Of a stretch of DNA of 64,000 nt, positions 18,662 to 27,655 are shown piece by piece. The notes under the pieces are model-generated. The model ran no database searches and had not been told where the DNA came from. It worked only from the letters and a program-made list of their open reading frames with translations. Made by a program: the position numbers and the translations under genes. Every line of letters begins with the position of its first letter. The stretch's first letter is position 1. The stretch lies in assembly GCA_963845735.1 (NCBI GenBank), contig CAWJTR010000012.1, forward strand, positions 227,887-291,886, written 5' to 3'. Source of the DNA: AP-15 sp963845735. GTDB taxonomy: Bacteria > Pseudomonadota > Alphaproteobacteria > ATCC43930 > CGMCC-115725.

Positions 18662-19216
18662 ATGACGGCGGCGACAAAGCAGGTCTGCGTGGGGGTCGTT
18701 ACCGGCCCACACGGGGTCAAGGGCGCGGTGCGGATCAAGAGCTTTACCGCGTGCCCGGAGAATATCGCTGCCTATGGGCCGCTTAGCGACGAAACCGGTC
18801 GGCGGAGCCTGGAAATGCACGTTATCGGTGCGGCAAAGGGCGTGCTGATCGCACGCCTGACAGGGGTCGAGGATCGGAGCCGCGCGGAGGCGCTGCGTGG
18901 CTTGCGCCTCTATCTGCCGCGTTCGGCCCTGCCGCAGCCCGACCCGGAAGAATATTATCACGCCGATCTGATCGGGCTTGAAGTGGTGCTCAGCGACGGG
19001 ACGCCGGTTGGGCGAGTGCGCGCGGTCCACGATTTTGGCGCCGGTGACACCCTCGAAATCGAGCGCCCGACTGCGCCGGCAGCGATGGTGCCCTTCACCC
19101 GCGCGGTCGTCCCAGTCGTCGAAATCGAGGCAGGCCGGCTGGTCATCGAGCCGCCGCCGGGTCTGCTCGCCGATAGTGGGGCGACCGATGGCCCCGCGAC
19201 GAGGGAACACGCATGA
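18662..19216 (+). CDS. rimM: Ribosome maturation factor RimM
   Basis: A 184-residue factor for late assembly of the 30S head domain, acting with S19. The N-terminal RimM domain begins VGVVTGPHGVKGAVRIKSFT; the C-terminal PRC-barrel region contains EEYYHADLIGLEVVLSDG and GAGDTLEIE. The stop overlaps the start of trmD by 4 bases, indicating translational coupling within the rpsP-rimM-trmD-rplS operon. Confidence 0.95.
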   Translation: MTAATKQVCVGVVTGPHGVKGAVRIKSFTACPENIAAYGPLSDETGRRSLEMHVIGAAKGVLIARLTGVEDRSRAEALRGLRLYLPRSALPQPDPEEYYHADLIGLEVVLSDGTPVGRVRAVHDFGAGDTLEIERPTAPAAMVPFTRAVVPVVEIEAGRLVIEPPPGLLADSGATDGPATREHA

Positions 19217-19950
19217 CCTGGCGGGCGACGGTATTGACGATCTTCCCGGAGATGCTGCCCGGCCCGCTGGCTTATTCGCTTGCCGGGAAGGCACTCAACG
19301 CGGGACTGTGGCAGCTCGAAACAGTGGACATACGCGAGTTTGCGCATGATAGGCACCGTTCTGTCGATGACGCGCCGTTTGGCGGCGGGCCGGGAATGGT
19401 CATGCGGCCGGATGTTCTAGACGCCGCGATTGTGGGCTCTGGCGGGGTCGGGCCCGCGATCCTGTTGTCGCCGCGCGGTCGCCGGCTCGACCAGCAACGG
19501 GTCGCGGCGCTCGCGGCAATGACCGGGGTCACCCTGATCTGCGGCCGTTTCGAAGGGGTCGACGAGCGTCTTCTCGAGGCCCGCGCGATCGAGGAGTTGA
19601 GCCTCGGCGATTTCGTGTTGTCCGGCGGTGAGCCGGCGGCAATCGCGGTGATAGATGCCTGCGTGCGCCTCCTCCCTGGAGTGGTGGGCGCTGCTGAGGC
19701 CTTGGCCGAGGAGAGCTTCGCCGACGGTCTGCTCGAATATCCGCAATACACGCGGCCGCAGATGTGGCAGGGGCGCGCGGTGCCTCCGGTGCTGGTGTCG
19801 GGTGACCATCGTCGCATCCGCGACTGGCGCCGGGGAGAAGCCGAGCGGCTGACCCGTGAACGGCGCAGTGATTTGTGGGAACGCTATCTGGCTGCGTCTG
19901 GCCATGCCGCGGGGCGCGAAGCCAGAACGGATCGAGAGGTCGAGTTATGA
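19213..19950 (+). CDS. trmD: tRNA (guanine-N1-)-methyltransferase TrmD
   Basis: Methylates G37 next to the anticodon of tRNAs reading CNN codons, preventing +1 frameshifting; a SPOUT-fold dimer. Visible motifs are TIFPEMLPGPL, DDAPFGGGPGMVM, LICGRFEGVDERL, SLGDFVLSGGEPAAIAVIDA and EYPQYTRP. The length of 245 residues is normal. It overlaps both rimM and rplS by 4 bases. Confidence 0.96.
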   Translation: MTWRATVLTIFPEMLPGPLAYSLAGKALNAGLWQLETVDIREFAHDRHRSVDDAPFGGGPGMVMRPDVLDAAIVGSGGVGPAILLSPRGRRLDQQRVAALAAMTGVTLICGRFEGVDERLLEARAIEELSLGDFVLSGGEPAAIAVIDACVRLLPGVVGAAEALAEESFADGLLEYPQYTRPQMWQGRAVPPVLVSGDHRRIRDWRRGEAERLTRERRSDLWERYLAASGHAAGREARTDREVEL

Positions 19951-20363
19951 ATCTTCTGCAGAAATTGGAGCGCGAGCAGGTCGAGAAACTCGCCGCCGCC
20001 CGACCTGTGCCGAAATTCGAGCCAGGGGATACCGTGCGCGTCAGCCTGCGCGTCGTCGAGGGCGAGCGCGAGCGCATCCAAGCCTTCGAAGGCGTGTGCA
20101 TCGGGCGCAAAAACGCCGGGGTGAACTCGAACTTCACTTTGCGAAAGATCTCCTATGGCGAAGGGGTCGAGCGCATCTTTCCGCTGTACTCGCCGCGGAT
20201 CACCGCGATCGAGGTGGTCCGCCGCGGGGTCGTGCGGCGCGCGAAGCTCTATTATTTGCGCGGTCTTACCGGTAAAGCCGCGCGTATTGTCGAGCGCGGC
20301 CGCGACAGCGTGCGCCCCGAAACCGCACCGCCGCCGGCGAAATCCAATAGCGGCGACGCATAA
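19947..20363 (+). CDS. rplS: 50S ribosomal protein L19
   Basis: A 138-residue L19 protein at the 30S-50S interface. The start MNLLQKLEREQVEKLAA and the core KFEPGDTVRVSLRVVEGERE, FEGVCIGRKNAG and VERIFPLYSPRI are standard. The chosen ATG overlaps the trmD stop (ATGA). The tail after residue 118 (RDSVRPETAPPPAKSNSGDA) is variable, as in relatives. It is followed by leuC after about 20 bases. Confidence 0.95.
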   Translation: MNLLQKLEREQVEKLAAARPVPKFEPGDTVRVSLRVVEGERERIQAFEGVCIGRKNAGVNSNFTLRKISYGEGVERIFPLYSPRITAIEVVRRGVVRRAKLYYLRGLTGKAARIVERGRDSVRPETAPPPAKSNSGDA

Positions 20364-20384
20364 TCGATCGAAGGGATGGAAACT

Positions 20385-21801
20385 ATGGCCGCGCCGCGCA
20401 CGCTCTTCGACAAAATCTGGGAAAGCCACGTCGTCGACCGGCAGGACGACGGCACCTGCCTGATCTATATCGACCTCCATCTGGTTCACGAGGTGACGAG
20501 CCCACAGGCCTTCGAAGGGCTGAAGCTCGCCGGACGCAAGGTTCGCCGCCCCGACGCGACGATGGCGGTCGCCGACCACAACATCCCGACGACCAACCGC
20601 AGCGCCGGCGCCGCCGGCATCCACGAACCCGAGTCGAAGCTCCAGGTCGACACGCTCGAACGGAACGTCAAGGAATTCGGGGTTCCGTACTTCCCGATCA
20701 CCAGCATCGACCAAGGCATCGTCCATATCATCGGCCCGGAGCAGGGCCTGAGCCAGCCGGGCATGACCATCGTCTGCGGCGACAGTCACACCGCGACGCA
20801 TGGGGCGATGGGCGCGCTCGCCTTCGGCATCGGCACATCAGAGGTCGAGCACGTGCTCGCCACCCAAACGTTGATCCAGGCTCCGGCCAAGAACATGCTG
20901 ATCAACGTCGAGGGCTCGCTCGGCGCCGGGGTCAGCCCAAAGGACGTGATCCTGGCGATCATTGCCAAGATCGGCACCGCCGGCGGCACCGGGCACGTCT
21001 TCGAATATGCCGGCAGCACCTTCCGCGACATGTCGATGGAAGGGCGGATGACCGTCTGCAACATGTCGATCGAGGCCGGCGCGCGGGCCGGGCTCGTCGC
21101 CCCCGACGAGAAGACCATCGCCTATGTCATGGGCCGGCCCTATGCGCCGAAGGGTGCCGCCTGGGAGCAGGCGGTCGCCTATTGGCGCACCCTGCCCTCG
21201 GACTCCGGCGCGAAATTCGACAAGGAAGCCCATCTCGCCGCCACCGATATCGCCCCGCACGTCACCTGGGGCACAAACCCCGAACAGGCCGCGCCGGTCA
21301 CCGGCCGGGTGCCCGATCCGGCGCAGATCGACGACCCGTTGAAGCGGGCGGCGATCGAACGCGCGCTGCAATACATGCAACTCAAGCCGAACACCTTGCT
21401 AACCGACGTGCCGGTGCAGCGCGTCTTTATCGGCTCGTGCACCAACAGCCGCATCGAAGATCTGCGCGCCGCGGCCGCGATCGCCAAGGGCCGCAAGGTC
21501 GCCGACGGGGTCACCGCGCTGGTCGTTCCAGGTTCGGGCCATGTCAAGCACCAGGCCGAGGAGGAAGGGCTCGACCGCGTCTTCCTCGAAGCCGGGTTCG
21601 AGTGGCGCGAAGCCGGCTGCTCGATGTGCATGTCGATGAACGACGACAAGGCGATGAACGGCGAGCGGGTGGCCTCGACGTCGAACCGCAATTTCGAGGG
21701 CCGCCAGGGCAAGAACGCCAAGACCCACCTGATGGGCCCAGCCATGGCCGCCGCCGCCGCCGATCACCGGCCATCTCGCCGACGTGCGACAGTTCGGCTG
21801 A
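20385..21801 (+). CDS. leuC: 3-isopropylmalate dehydratase large subunit, frameshifted at its end
   Basis: With LeuD forms isopropylmalate isomerase in leucine synthesis (2- to 3-isopropylmalate). The 4Fe-4S ligands are in GSCTNSRIEDL and GCSMCMSMN; the start AAPRTLFDKIWESHVV and IVCGDSHTATHGAMGA are typical. In the GCC repeat near 21767 one extra base shifts the frame. The expected end ITGHLADVRQFG with its stop at 21801 appears in the next frame, while the shifted reading would run on to 21842. LeuD follows after two small genes rather than directly. Confidence 0.94.
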
Positions 21802-21825
21802 CCAGCGGCACGATCCATCGAGCCG

Positions 21826-22131
21826 ATGATGCCGACGCTTGAGCACTCGGATTACAGGTTCAGCGTCACCACGCGTACCGATGATCTTGCCGTCGTGGGC
21901 TGTTTGCGGGCGCTCGCCGATTTTAGCCAGAAGAGCGGAAACAAGCGAATTGCCTGGGGAGGGACGACTGATGCCTATTGGCGGCGCAATGGCCATTCTG
22001 TGACGTTTCGGTTCTCTGCCCTTGAGTTTCGAGAATGCTTTCCGCGCGAGGCTGAGTGCTTGCTCCCGCTGGACCTATGGACGGTGTCCGGCACGCGCGA
22101 TGACGACCCAGCATCGCCTCAGACCCGCTAA
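21826..22131 (+). CDS. Small conserved protein between leuC and leuD
   Basis: A 101-residue protein that begins MMPTLEHSDYRFSVTTRTDD and contains GNKRIAWGGTTDAYWRRNGH and VTFRFSALEFRECFPREAE. It has no membrane helix or signal peptide and no domain that I can name. I recall similar short proteins in other alphaproteobacteria, but their function is unknown. It lies 24 bases after the leuC stop and 6 bases before the next small gene, on the same strand. Confidence 0.6.
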   Translation: MMPTLEHSDYRFSVTTRTDDLAVVGCLRALADFSQKSGNKRIAWGGTTDAYWRRNGHSVTFRFSALEFRECFPREAECLLPLDLWTVSGTRDDDPASPQTR

Positions 22132-22137
22132 AGCAGG

Positions 22138-22395
22138 GTGATCCCGGTGGCGCTGATGCTGGCTAAGACTTACGCGGCTTTCAAAGCCGCGGGGGTTGAT
22201 GAGGATCAGGCGCAAGCCGCGGCCGAAGAACTTGCCGCGTTCGAGGGGCGGTTCGGGTCATTGGAAAGCAGCATTGCGCATATGGACGGCAAGATTACCG
22301 CAATCGAGGGCAAGATCACCGTGTCGCTATGGGCGGTGGGAGTGAATGCGGCCGCGACTATCGCTATCCTCGGCGTGCTTCTGCGACACGGATAA
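22138..22395 (+). CDS. Small coiled-coil protein with C-terminal membrane helix
   Basis: An 85-residue protein. The N-terminal part is helical and acidic (AGVDEDQAQAAAEELAAFEG), the middle forms a short coiled coil (SSIAHMDGKITAIEGKIT) and the C-terminus is a membrane helix (LWAVGVNAAATIAILGVLL). This layout resembles short DUF1640-like proteins. The start is uncertain: GTG 22138 or ATG 22156. The function is unknown. It is wedged between leuC and leuD with the preceding small gene. Confidence 0.5.
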   Translation: MIPVALMLAKTYAAFKAAGVDEDQAQAAAEELAAFEGRFGSLESSIAHMDGKITAIEGKITVSLWAVGVNAAATIAILGVLLRHG

Positions 22396-22426
22396 GCGGG
22401 CGCCTGAGGAAACCTGGAGGTATCAC

Positions 22427-23055
22427 ATGGAAAAATTCACCGAACTACCGGCGTCGCGGCGCCGCTGCCGATCGTCAATCTCGACACCGACAAGATCTTT
22501 CCGGCGATCTATCTGAAGACGATCAAGCGAACCGGGTTGTCGCAATGGCTGTTTCAGGAGATCCGCTTCCGCCCGGACGGGTCGGAGAACCCGGATTTCG
22601 TGCTGAACCAGGCGCCCTACCGCAAGGCGCAGATCCTGATCGGCGCCGAGAATTTCGGCTGCGGCTCGAGCCGCGAGCACGCGCCCTGGGCATTGCTCGA
22701 TTTCGGCATCCGTTGCGTCATCGCCCCGAGCTTTGCCGACATCTTCTACAACAACTGCTTCAAGAACGGCATCCTGCCGATCGCTCTGCCCAAGGAGATC
22801 TGCGACGAGCTGATGGAAGACGCGAGGAAAGGCGCCAACGCGGTGATGACGATCGACCTCGAAGCGCAGACGATTACCCGTCCCGACGGCGAGGAGGTGC
22901 ATTTCGAGCTCGATCCGTTTCGCAAGGATTGCCTCCTGAACGGGCTCGACGACATCGGGCTCACCCAACAGAAGGCCAAGGCGATCGACACTTATGAAGA
23001 AAAGAGTCGGCTGGTCGAGCCGTGGAAATGGGGTTTGACCCACGCCGGAGCCTGA
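22427..23055 (+). CDS. leuD: 3-isopropylmalate dehydratase small subunit, frameshifted at its start
   Basis: The swivel subunit of isopropylmalate isomerase. Its start MEKFTEL follows a CTGGAGG site. One A is missing near 22450, after which the frame resumes as PLPIVNLDTDKIFPAIYLKT. Typical segments follow: ENFGCGSSREHAPWALLDFG, CVIAPSFADIFYNNCFKNGI. The span is two bases over a multiple of three, in line with a single lost base. leuB starts 2 bases after its stop. Confidence 0.94.
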
Positions 23056-23057
23056 GC

Positions 23058-24166
23058 ATGCGGTCCACTCGCAAAGTTCTGGTGCTGCCGGGCGACGGCA
23101 TCGGCCCAGAGATCATGCGCCAGGTGCTGCGTGTCGTCGATTTTTTCGATCGCCGCCAAATTGCCAGCTTCGAGATCGCCGAGGGACTGGTCGGTGGCGC
23201 TGCCTATGACGCCGACGGCGCACCGCTTACCGATGCGACGTTAGCCAGGCGTTGGCCAGCGATGCCGTGCTGTTCGGCTCGGTCGGCGGCCCGAAATGGG
23301 AGAGCCTGCCGTTCGAGCTGCGCCCGGAACGCGGGTTGCTGCGGCTGCGCAAGGAGATGGATCTGTTCGCCAATCTGCGCCCGGCGGTGGTGTTCGACGC
23401 ACTCGCCGACGCTTCGAGTTTGAAACGAGAGCTGGTGGCCGATCTCGATCTGATGATCGTTCGCGAGTTGACCGGCGGTATCTATTTCGGCGATCCGCGC
23501 GGAATCGAGACCCTGCCGGACGGCAGCCGGCGCGGCATCAACACGGAAGTTTATTCCGAAGCCGAAATTGAGCGCGTCGTCCGTGTCGCTTGCGAGCTGG
23601 CGACAAAGCGCCGGGGCCGGGTCTGCGAGGTCGATAAGGCCAACGTCATGGAATCGGGCGGGCTGTGGCGCGAGGTGGCGCAGCGGGTGCGCGACACCGA
23701 ATATCCGGGGATAGAGCTGTCGTTCATGTACGCCGATAATTGCGCGATGCAGCTGGTCCGCAACCCGAAGCAATTCGACGTCATCGTCACCAGCAATCTG
23801 TTCGGCGACATCCTGTCGGATTGCGCAGCGATGCTGACCGGCTCGCTCGGCATGCTGCCTTCGGCCTCGCTCGGCGCGGCAGACACGGCGGGTCGGCGTA
23901 AGGCGCTTTACGAACCTGTCCACGGCAGCGCTCCCGACATCGCCGGTAAGGACGTGGCGAACCCGCTGGCTTGCATCCTCTCCTTCGCGATGATGCTGCG
24001 CTATTCGTTTGACCTGGGCGAGGAGGCCGATCTCGTCGAAAACGCGGTGCGCCGCGCGCTCGCCGCCGGGGTGCGCACGAACGACATCGCCCAACCCAAC
24101 ACCACTCGCGTCTCGACCCGGGTGATGGGCGACACGATCCTGCGCGAGCTCGAAAGCTCGGTCTGA
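23058..24166 (+). CDS. leuB: 3-isopropylmalate dehydrogenase, frameshifted
   Basis: An NAD- and metal-dependent beta-decarboxylating dehydrogenase of leucine synthesis. It starts RKVLVLPGDGIGPEIMRQVL. Near 23240-23247 one C appears missing, after which LASDAVLFGSVGGPKWESLP continues in the next frame. Substrate and metal motifs are visible in LRLRKEMDLFANLRP, VREL then GGIYFG, VDKANVMES, and DVIVTSNLFGDILSD. The C-terminal EPVHGSAPDIAGKDVANP binds NAD. It is the last gene of the leuCDB group. Confidence 0.94.
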
Positions 24167-24209
24167 AACTCTAGAGACCGGGAGGCGCTCGAAACGACGG
24201 AGGAGACAC

Positions 24210-25205
24210 ATGCAAACACGGACGCTCGGACGCACCGGACTTGAGGTTTCGGTTCTGGGCTTTGGCTGCGGTGCGGTCGGAGGGCTGATGGTCAAGGGCA
24301 ACGCCGCCGACCAGGAGCGGGCGGTGGCGCGCGCCCTCGAACTCGGGATCAATTACTTCGATACCGCCGCAATGTACGGCAACGGCGAATCCGAGCGCAA
24401 TCTCGGCCGCGTGCTGCAAAACCTGAAACCAGAGCTTTACCTTGGCACCAAGGTACGCATCCCGGCCGCCGACCGCCGCAACATCGCGGCAGCCGTCACC
24501 GCCTCGTTGGAGGCGAGTCTGCAGCGGCTCCAGCTCGATCACGTCGATCTGTTCCAACTGCACAACCACATCATGCTCGACGGCCGAGACGCTGACCTGA
24601 CGCCTGAGATCGTGCTCGGCGAGGTCGTGCCGGCCTTCGAACGGCTGCGCGCGCAGGGCAAGACCCGCTTCTACGGCATCACCGCGGTCGGCGACACCGC
24701 GGCGCTTCATCGGGTGGCTGATGCCCGCACCTTCGACACCGCTCAGGTGAGCTACAACCTGCTGAACCCGAGCGCCGGGACGACGGTGGCGCCGGGCTAT
24801 CCGGCCCATGATTTCGACAATCTTTTGGTGCACACCCGGGCTGCCAACATGGGCGTGATCGCGATCCGCGTGCTCGCCGCCGGCGCCCTGAGCGGGGTCG
24901 AGGAGCGCCATCCTCTGGGTTCGCCCAGTGTCGAGCCCATCGGCTCGGGCCGCGACTACGGTATCGATGTCGAGCGCGCGCGGCGGCTCGATCCGCTGGT
25001 GCGTGAGGGGTTCGCCGACAGCCTGGTCGAGGCGGCGATCCGTTTCGCGATCGCCAACGACGCGGTGTCGACCGCGCTCGTCGGCTACTCGACCCTGGAA
25101 CAGCTCGAATACGCTGCTGCCGCAGCCAATAAGGGGCCGCTGCCCACCGCCGCGCTCGATCGCCTGGGGACGCTGCATAACAGCTTTATCGGCGAGGCCC
25201 GATAA
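24210..25205 (+). CDS. Aldo/keto reductase
   Basis: A 331-residue TIM-barrel NAD(P)H-dependent reductase. The catalytic tetrad is visible: Asp and Tyr in NYFDTAAMYGNGESERNLG, Lys in LGTKVRIP and His in LFQLHNH. C-terminal IANDAVSTALVGYSTLEQLE fits the cofactor-binding end of the family. The opening RTLGRTGLEVSVLGFG is characteristic. It follows leuB by 43 bases with a GGAGGAGA-like site but is probably not part of leucine synthesis. Its substrate is unknown. A 12-bp hairpin spans its stop codon. Confidence 0.88.
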   Translation: MQTRTLGRTGLEVSVLGFGCGAVGGLMVKGNAADQERAVARALELGINYFDTAAMYGNGESERNLGRVLQNLKPELYLGTKVRIPAADRRNIAAAVTASLEASLQRLQLDHVDLFQLHNHIMLDGRDADLTPEIVLGEVVPAFERLRAQGKTRFYGITAVGDTAALHRVADARTFDTAQVSYNLLNPSAGTTVAPGYPAHDFDNLLVHTRAANMGVIAIRVLAAGALSGVEERHPLGSPSVEPIGSGRDYGIDVERARRLDPLVREGFADSLVEAAIRFAIANDAVSTALVGYSTLEQLEYAAAAANKGPLPTAALDRLGTLHNSFIGEAR

Positions 25206-25210
25206 AGCTG
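25181..25210. terminator. Hairpin spanning the aldo/keto reductase stop codon
   Basis: CAGCTTTATCGG (25181-25192) and its exact complement (25199-25210) form a 12-bp stem with a 6-base loop; the stop codon TAA at 25203-25205 is inside the right arm. It lies between two convergent genes. It may act as a bidirectional terminator, but no T-run follows on either strand. Confidence 0.45.
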
Positions 25211-25274
25211 GGTGGACTGCAGTGATGGACCGGCCTCTCCTCGATCGGCGGCGCGACCAGCCGGTGCCTAACCT

Positions 25275-25913
25275 TTATCGGAGTTGTCCCCATGGAGAGC
25301 AACGAACCGATATACCGCCGACGCCGGCGCCAGGTGGCCCGAGCAATCCGCGGCGCCAAAGTCCCGCGACCACCTGGCTGAAATGGGCAGCGGCGGAGCG
25401 CTCGAGACCTTCGAGCCAGTTCTGATCGAGAAACGACGCCAAGGCCGGCTGGTGCAGCTCGGCTTCCCAGACAATGCCCAGGAGCGAGGCCTCAGCCTCC
25501 TCCTCCGCGCGAGCCAACGGCGGCAGCACTGCGGCGCGCTCGGCCGTATCGCGGTCGATCGTGTCTGGTCCGGGACCCAAGCCGAAATCGACGAGCCGGC
25601 GGCGTTCGGGCGGGGCCAGCACGAAATGGGCGATTTCATGCAAAATGACATAGGCTTCGGTTGCTCCGTTCAGCGCCGCGCCATCCCAATTGAACCCGCA
25701 TCTGACCCCTGGAGGATGCACCGCCATGCCGCAACTCCGGGCCAGCGCCAACGCTGTCAGGCGATGCCTTTCCGCCTCCGCCCCCTCGGCGCGATCGGGA
25801 GATGTTGCGCGGATCCGGCGAAACACGCAGCGATGGAGGTCGTCGCGTAGAGCAGCGCCAAATTGGTCGAGCACCCCGGCCAGATCGTCGGGACTTATAG
25901 GCGTCAAAATCAT
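25275..25913 (-). CDS. Putative zinc metallopeptidase (HEIAH)
   Basis: A 212-residue protein with a zincin-type motif ILHEIAHFVLAP (HExxH) near residue 88, where the two His would bind zinc and the Glu would act as base. The rest is not recognisable as a defined peptidase family, and no signal peptide or membrane helix is seen, so a cytoplasmic role is likely. I chose ATG 25913 (MILTPISPDDLAG), since the longer open frame overlaps the upstream anti-sigma gene. It is third in an apparent operon after the ECF sigma and anti-sigma genes; whether it takes part in that regulation is not known. Confidence 0.55.
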   Translation of the reverse strand: MILTPISPDDLAGVLDQFGAALRDDLHRCVFRRIRATSPDRAEGAEAERHRLTALALARSCGMAVHPPGVRCGFNWDGAALNGATEAYVILHEIAHFVLAPPERRRLVDFGLGPGPDTIDRDTAERAAVLPPLARAEEEAEASLLGIVWEAELHQPALASFLDQNWLEGLERSAAAHFSQVVAGLWRRGLLGPPGAGVGGISVRCSPWGQLR

Positions 25914-25968
25914 CGGCTCGCGGTCTGCGGCCTGCGCATCGACAATTACATCGCCGAGTGCGGACGGG

Positions 25969-26805
25969 TCAGCTGGGCTTGCCCGGCTTTGGTGGGATCT
26001 TTGCTTTGGCGCCGTCGGTGGATATCTGTTGATAGACGATCTCTGAGAGCCGCAGCAGAAGGTCTCGGTCAGCCTTGGCCGCAAGCGCGTAGCCAAAGCC
26101 TTGATCCGACCAGTAAAACGCGCCGACCCCGTTCTTTTCGCTGTAGCGAAACGCGGTATCGCCTCCGATGCCGGTGCGGAGATACAAGGTCACGCGCTCC
26201 TTGCCGTTTTCATACATGAACTGCGCGGCGGGCCCGTTCTCGGCGGGCAGAAGCCGCCCTCCCATCAGCCGGAAACCGGCCGCGGTCAAATCGGGCACGA
26301 CGAGCGGCTGCCCGAGGCGCTTGGACAGCCATTGCACGAGATGCGCTTCCTGCGCAACGTCGACCTCGACCGGGTGACGAACCTCGACCGAGAAGACTCG
26401 ATACGCCGCGATCGCATCGGCCGTGATCGTGCGGGCGTTGGAAGCGGCCGGGTTAGTCGAAAGAAAAAACGGTGTGGCGACGTCGCGGGCGGCCCAGCCG
26501 CCGATCCCGCCCGCGACGAGCAGGACTACGCCCGCGGCGATACGGGCGAGCCGCTGATAGCTGCGTCGCCGCTGCTCGGCGAGAAGCCGGGCAACCCGCA
26601 AGCGCGCCGGGATCGGCGTTGCCGTCTCCTCGGCAAAGGCCGTGCGCAGCAACCCCTGCTGCTCGGCATATCGCTGCAGGCGGGCCCGCATCTCGGGTTG
26701 TGTCGCGAGGTAGGCGTCGACCTCGGCGGCGCGCTCGGGCGACAGCCGGCCGTCGAGGCGGGCGTGCAATTCTTGTTCTTCGAACGCGCCGGGGATCGCG
26801 CTCAT
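25969..26805 (-). CDS. Transmembrane anti-sigma factor
   Basis: A 278-residue anti-sigma factor of the type paired with ECF sigma factors. The N-terminal cytoplasmic helix region (ELHARLDGRLSPERAAEVDA) is the sigma-binding zinc-less ASD-like part. A single membrane helix follows (IAAGVVLLVAGGIGGWAA, about residues 87-105). The periplasmic C-terminal part (FRLMGGRLLPAENGPAAQF, VGAFYWSDQGFGYALAAK) is typical of this family in alphaproteobacteria. Its ATG overlaps the sigma stop by 4 bases. The inducing signal is unknown. Confidence 0.85.
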   Translation of the reverse strand: MSAIPGAFEEQELHARLDGRLSPERAAEVDAYLATQPEMRARLQRYAEQQGLLRTAFAEETATPIPARLRVARLLAEQRRRSYQRLARIAAGVVLLVAGGIGGWAARDVATPFFLSTNPAASNARTITADAIAAYRVFSVEVRHPVEVDVAQEAHLVQWLSKRLGQPLVVPDLTAAGFRLMGGRLLPAENGPAAQFMYENGKERVTLYLRTGIGGDTAFRYSEKNGVGAFYWSDQGFGYALAAKADRDLLLRLSEIVYQQISTDGAKAKIPPKPGKPS

Positions 26806-27344
26806 TTGATCCTCCTCAGCGCCATGCCCTGCTCGGTGGAATCCCCCCCGCTGGAATTTCCATTGAGAATTTGGCGCAAGCGCTCGCGGCCGCGCGACAG
26901 ACGCGACATCACCGTGCCGATCGGAACCCCCAACACGCGCGATGCCGCATCGTAGGACAGAGCCTCGACCCCAACGAGCAGAATCACCGATCGTTGCTCC
27001 TCGGGGAGCGCCGCAAAGGCCCGCAACAGATCGCGATGCTGGAGCGCCTCGTCCTGACCGCCCCCGATCGGTGGCAAATCGGCTTCAATGGCTTCGGTCA
27101 ACTCGTCGTGCGCCCCTCGCCGCTTTTGGCGCTGCTGCTCGCTGAGGAACCGGTTGTAGAGGATTGTATAAAGCCAGCCGCGCAGATCGCCCTCGGCCCG
27201 GCGGAGGTGCCATCGCGACAGCGCCCGCTCGAGGCAATCCTGTACAAGGTCGTCGGCGCGCTCCCGGTCGCCGCGCAACAGCGCCGAGGCGAAGCGGCGC
27301 AGGCCCGGAATGTGCGCTTCGATCAGGGCGGCATCTGCCGGCAT
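26802..27344 (-). CDS. ECF-type RNA polymerase sigma factor
   Basis: A 180-residue group IV sigma factor. Region 2 is visible in RADDLVQDCLERALSRWHL and the -10-reading segment GWLYTILYNRF; region 4 in ALPEEQRSVILLVGVEALSY then GVPIGTVMSRLSRGRERL. It directs transcription when released from the membrane anti-sigma factor encoded just after it. ATG 27344 (MPADAALIEAHIP) is preferred over an in-frame codon at 27443. No clear ECF autoregulatory promoter was found upstream. Confidence 0.9.
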   Translation of the reverse strand: MPADAALIEAHIPGLRRFASALLRGDRERADDLVQDCLERALSRWHLRRAEGDLRGWLYTILYNRFLSEQQRQKRRGAHDELTEAIEADLPPIGGGQDEALQHRDLLRAFAALPEEQRSVILLVGVEALSYDAASRVLGVPIGTVMSRLSRGRERLRQILNGNSSGGDSTEQGMALRRIK

Positions 27345-27655
27345 AGCCCCCCCTGCGGACGAAAACTTCGCATTCCACAGCACCCGCGCCCGCACTGCCA
27401 CTGGTAGCGCGGATCCAGAGCGCCAGACCCGGTGCAGCCGCAAATTCTACTATCGAAGCAATTGCGCTCACCGGCGATCACATTTTCGTTAACTATACAC
27501 CTCCTTTTGGGCGAGGTCTTGCAATTTCTCAGTTCACGCTCCGAAAGCGGCCGCCCGGTGCGGCGTACTGTCTACAACTCAACCAAGTGTGATTTATTCC
27601 CGAAAATGCGGGAGTATTGCATATCCGCCTCTGGTTCAGCTGGTACGGTGATGTT
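27345..27655. other. Intergenic region between sigma factor and dehydrogenase genes
   Basis: About 310 bases between divergent genes, more AT-rich than its surroundings (for example 27470-27530). A small hairpin CCCG-aaaatg-CGGG lies near 27599. I see no gene, tRNA or recognisable operator here. Confidence 0.4.

Noticed and set aside
23204..24352. 382-residue minus-strand open frame
   Set aside because: It is antisense to leuB and the aldo/keto reductase; no motif is present.
27344..27480. ECF-type promoter upstream of the sigma factor
   Set aside because: A GGAAT followed by CGTC is present, but the spacing of about 10 bases is too short for the usual ECF promoter.
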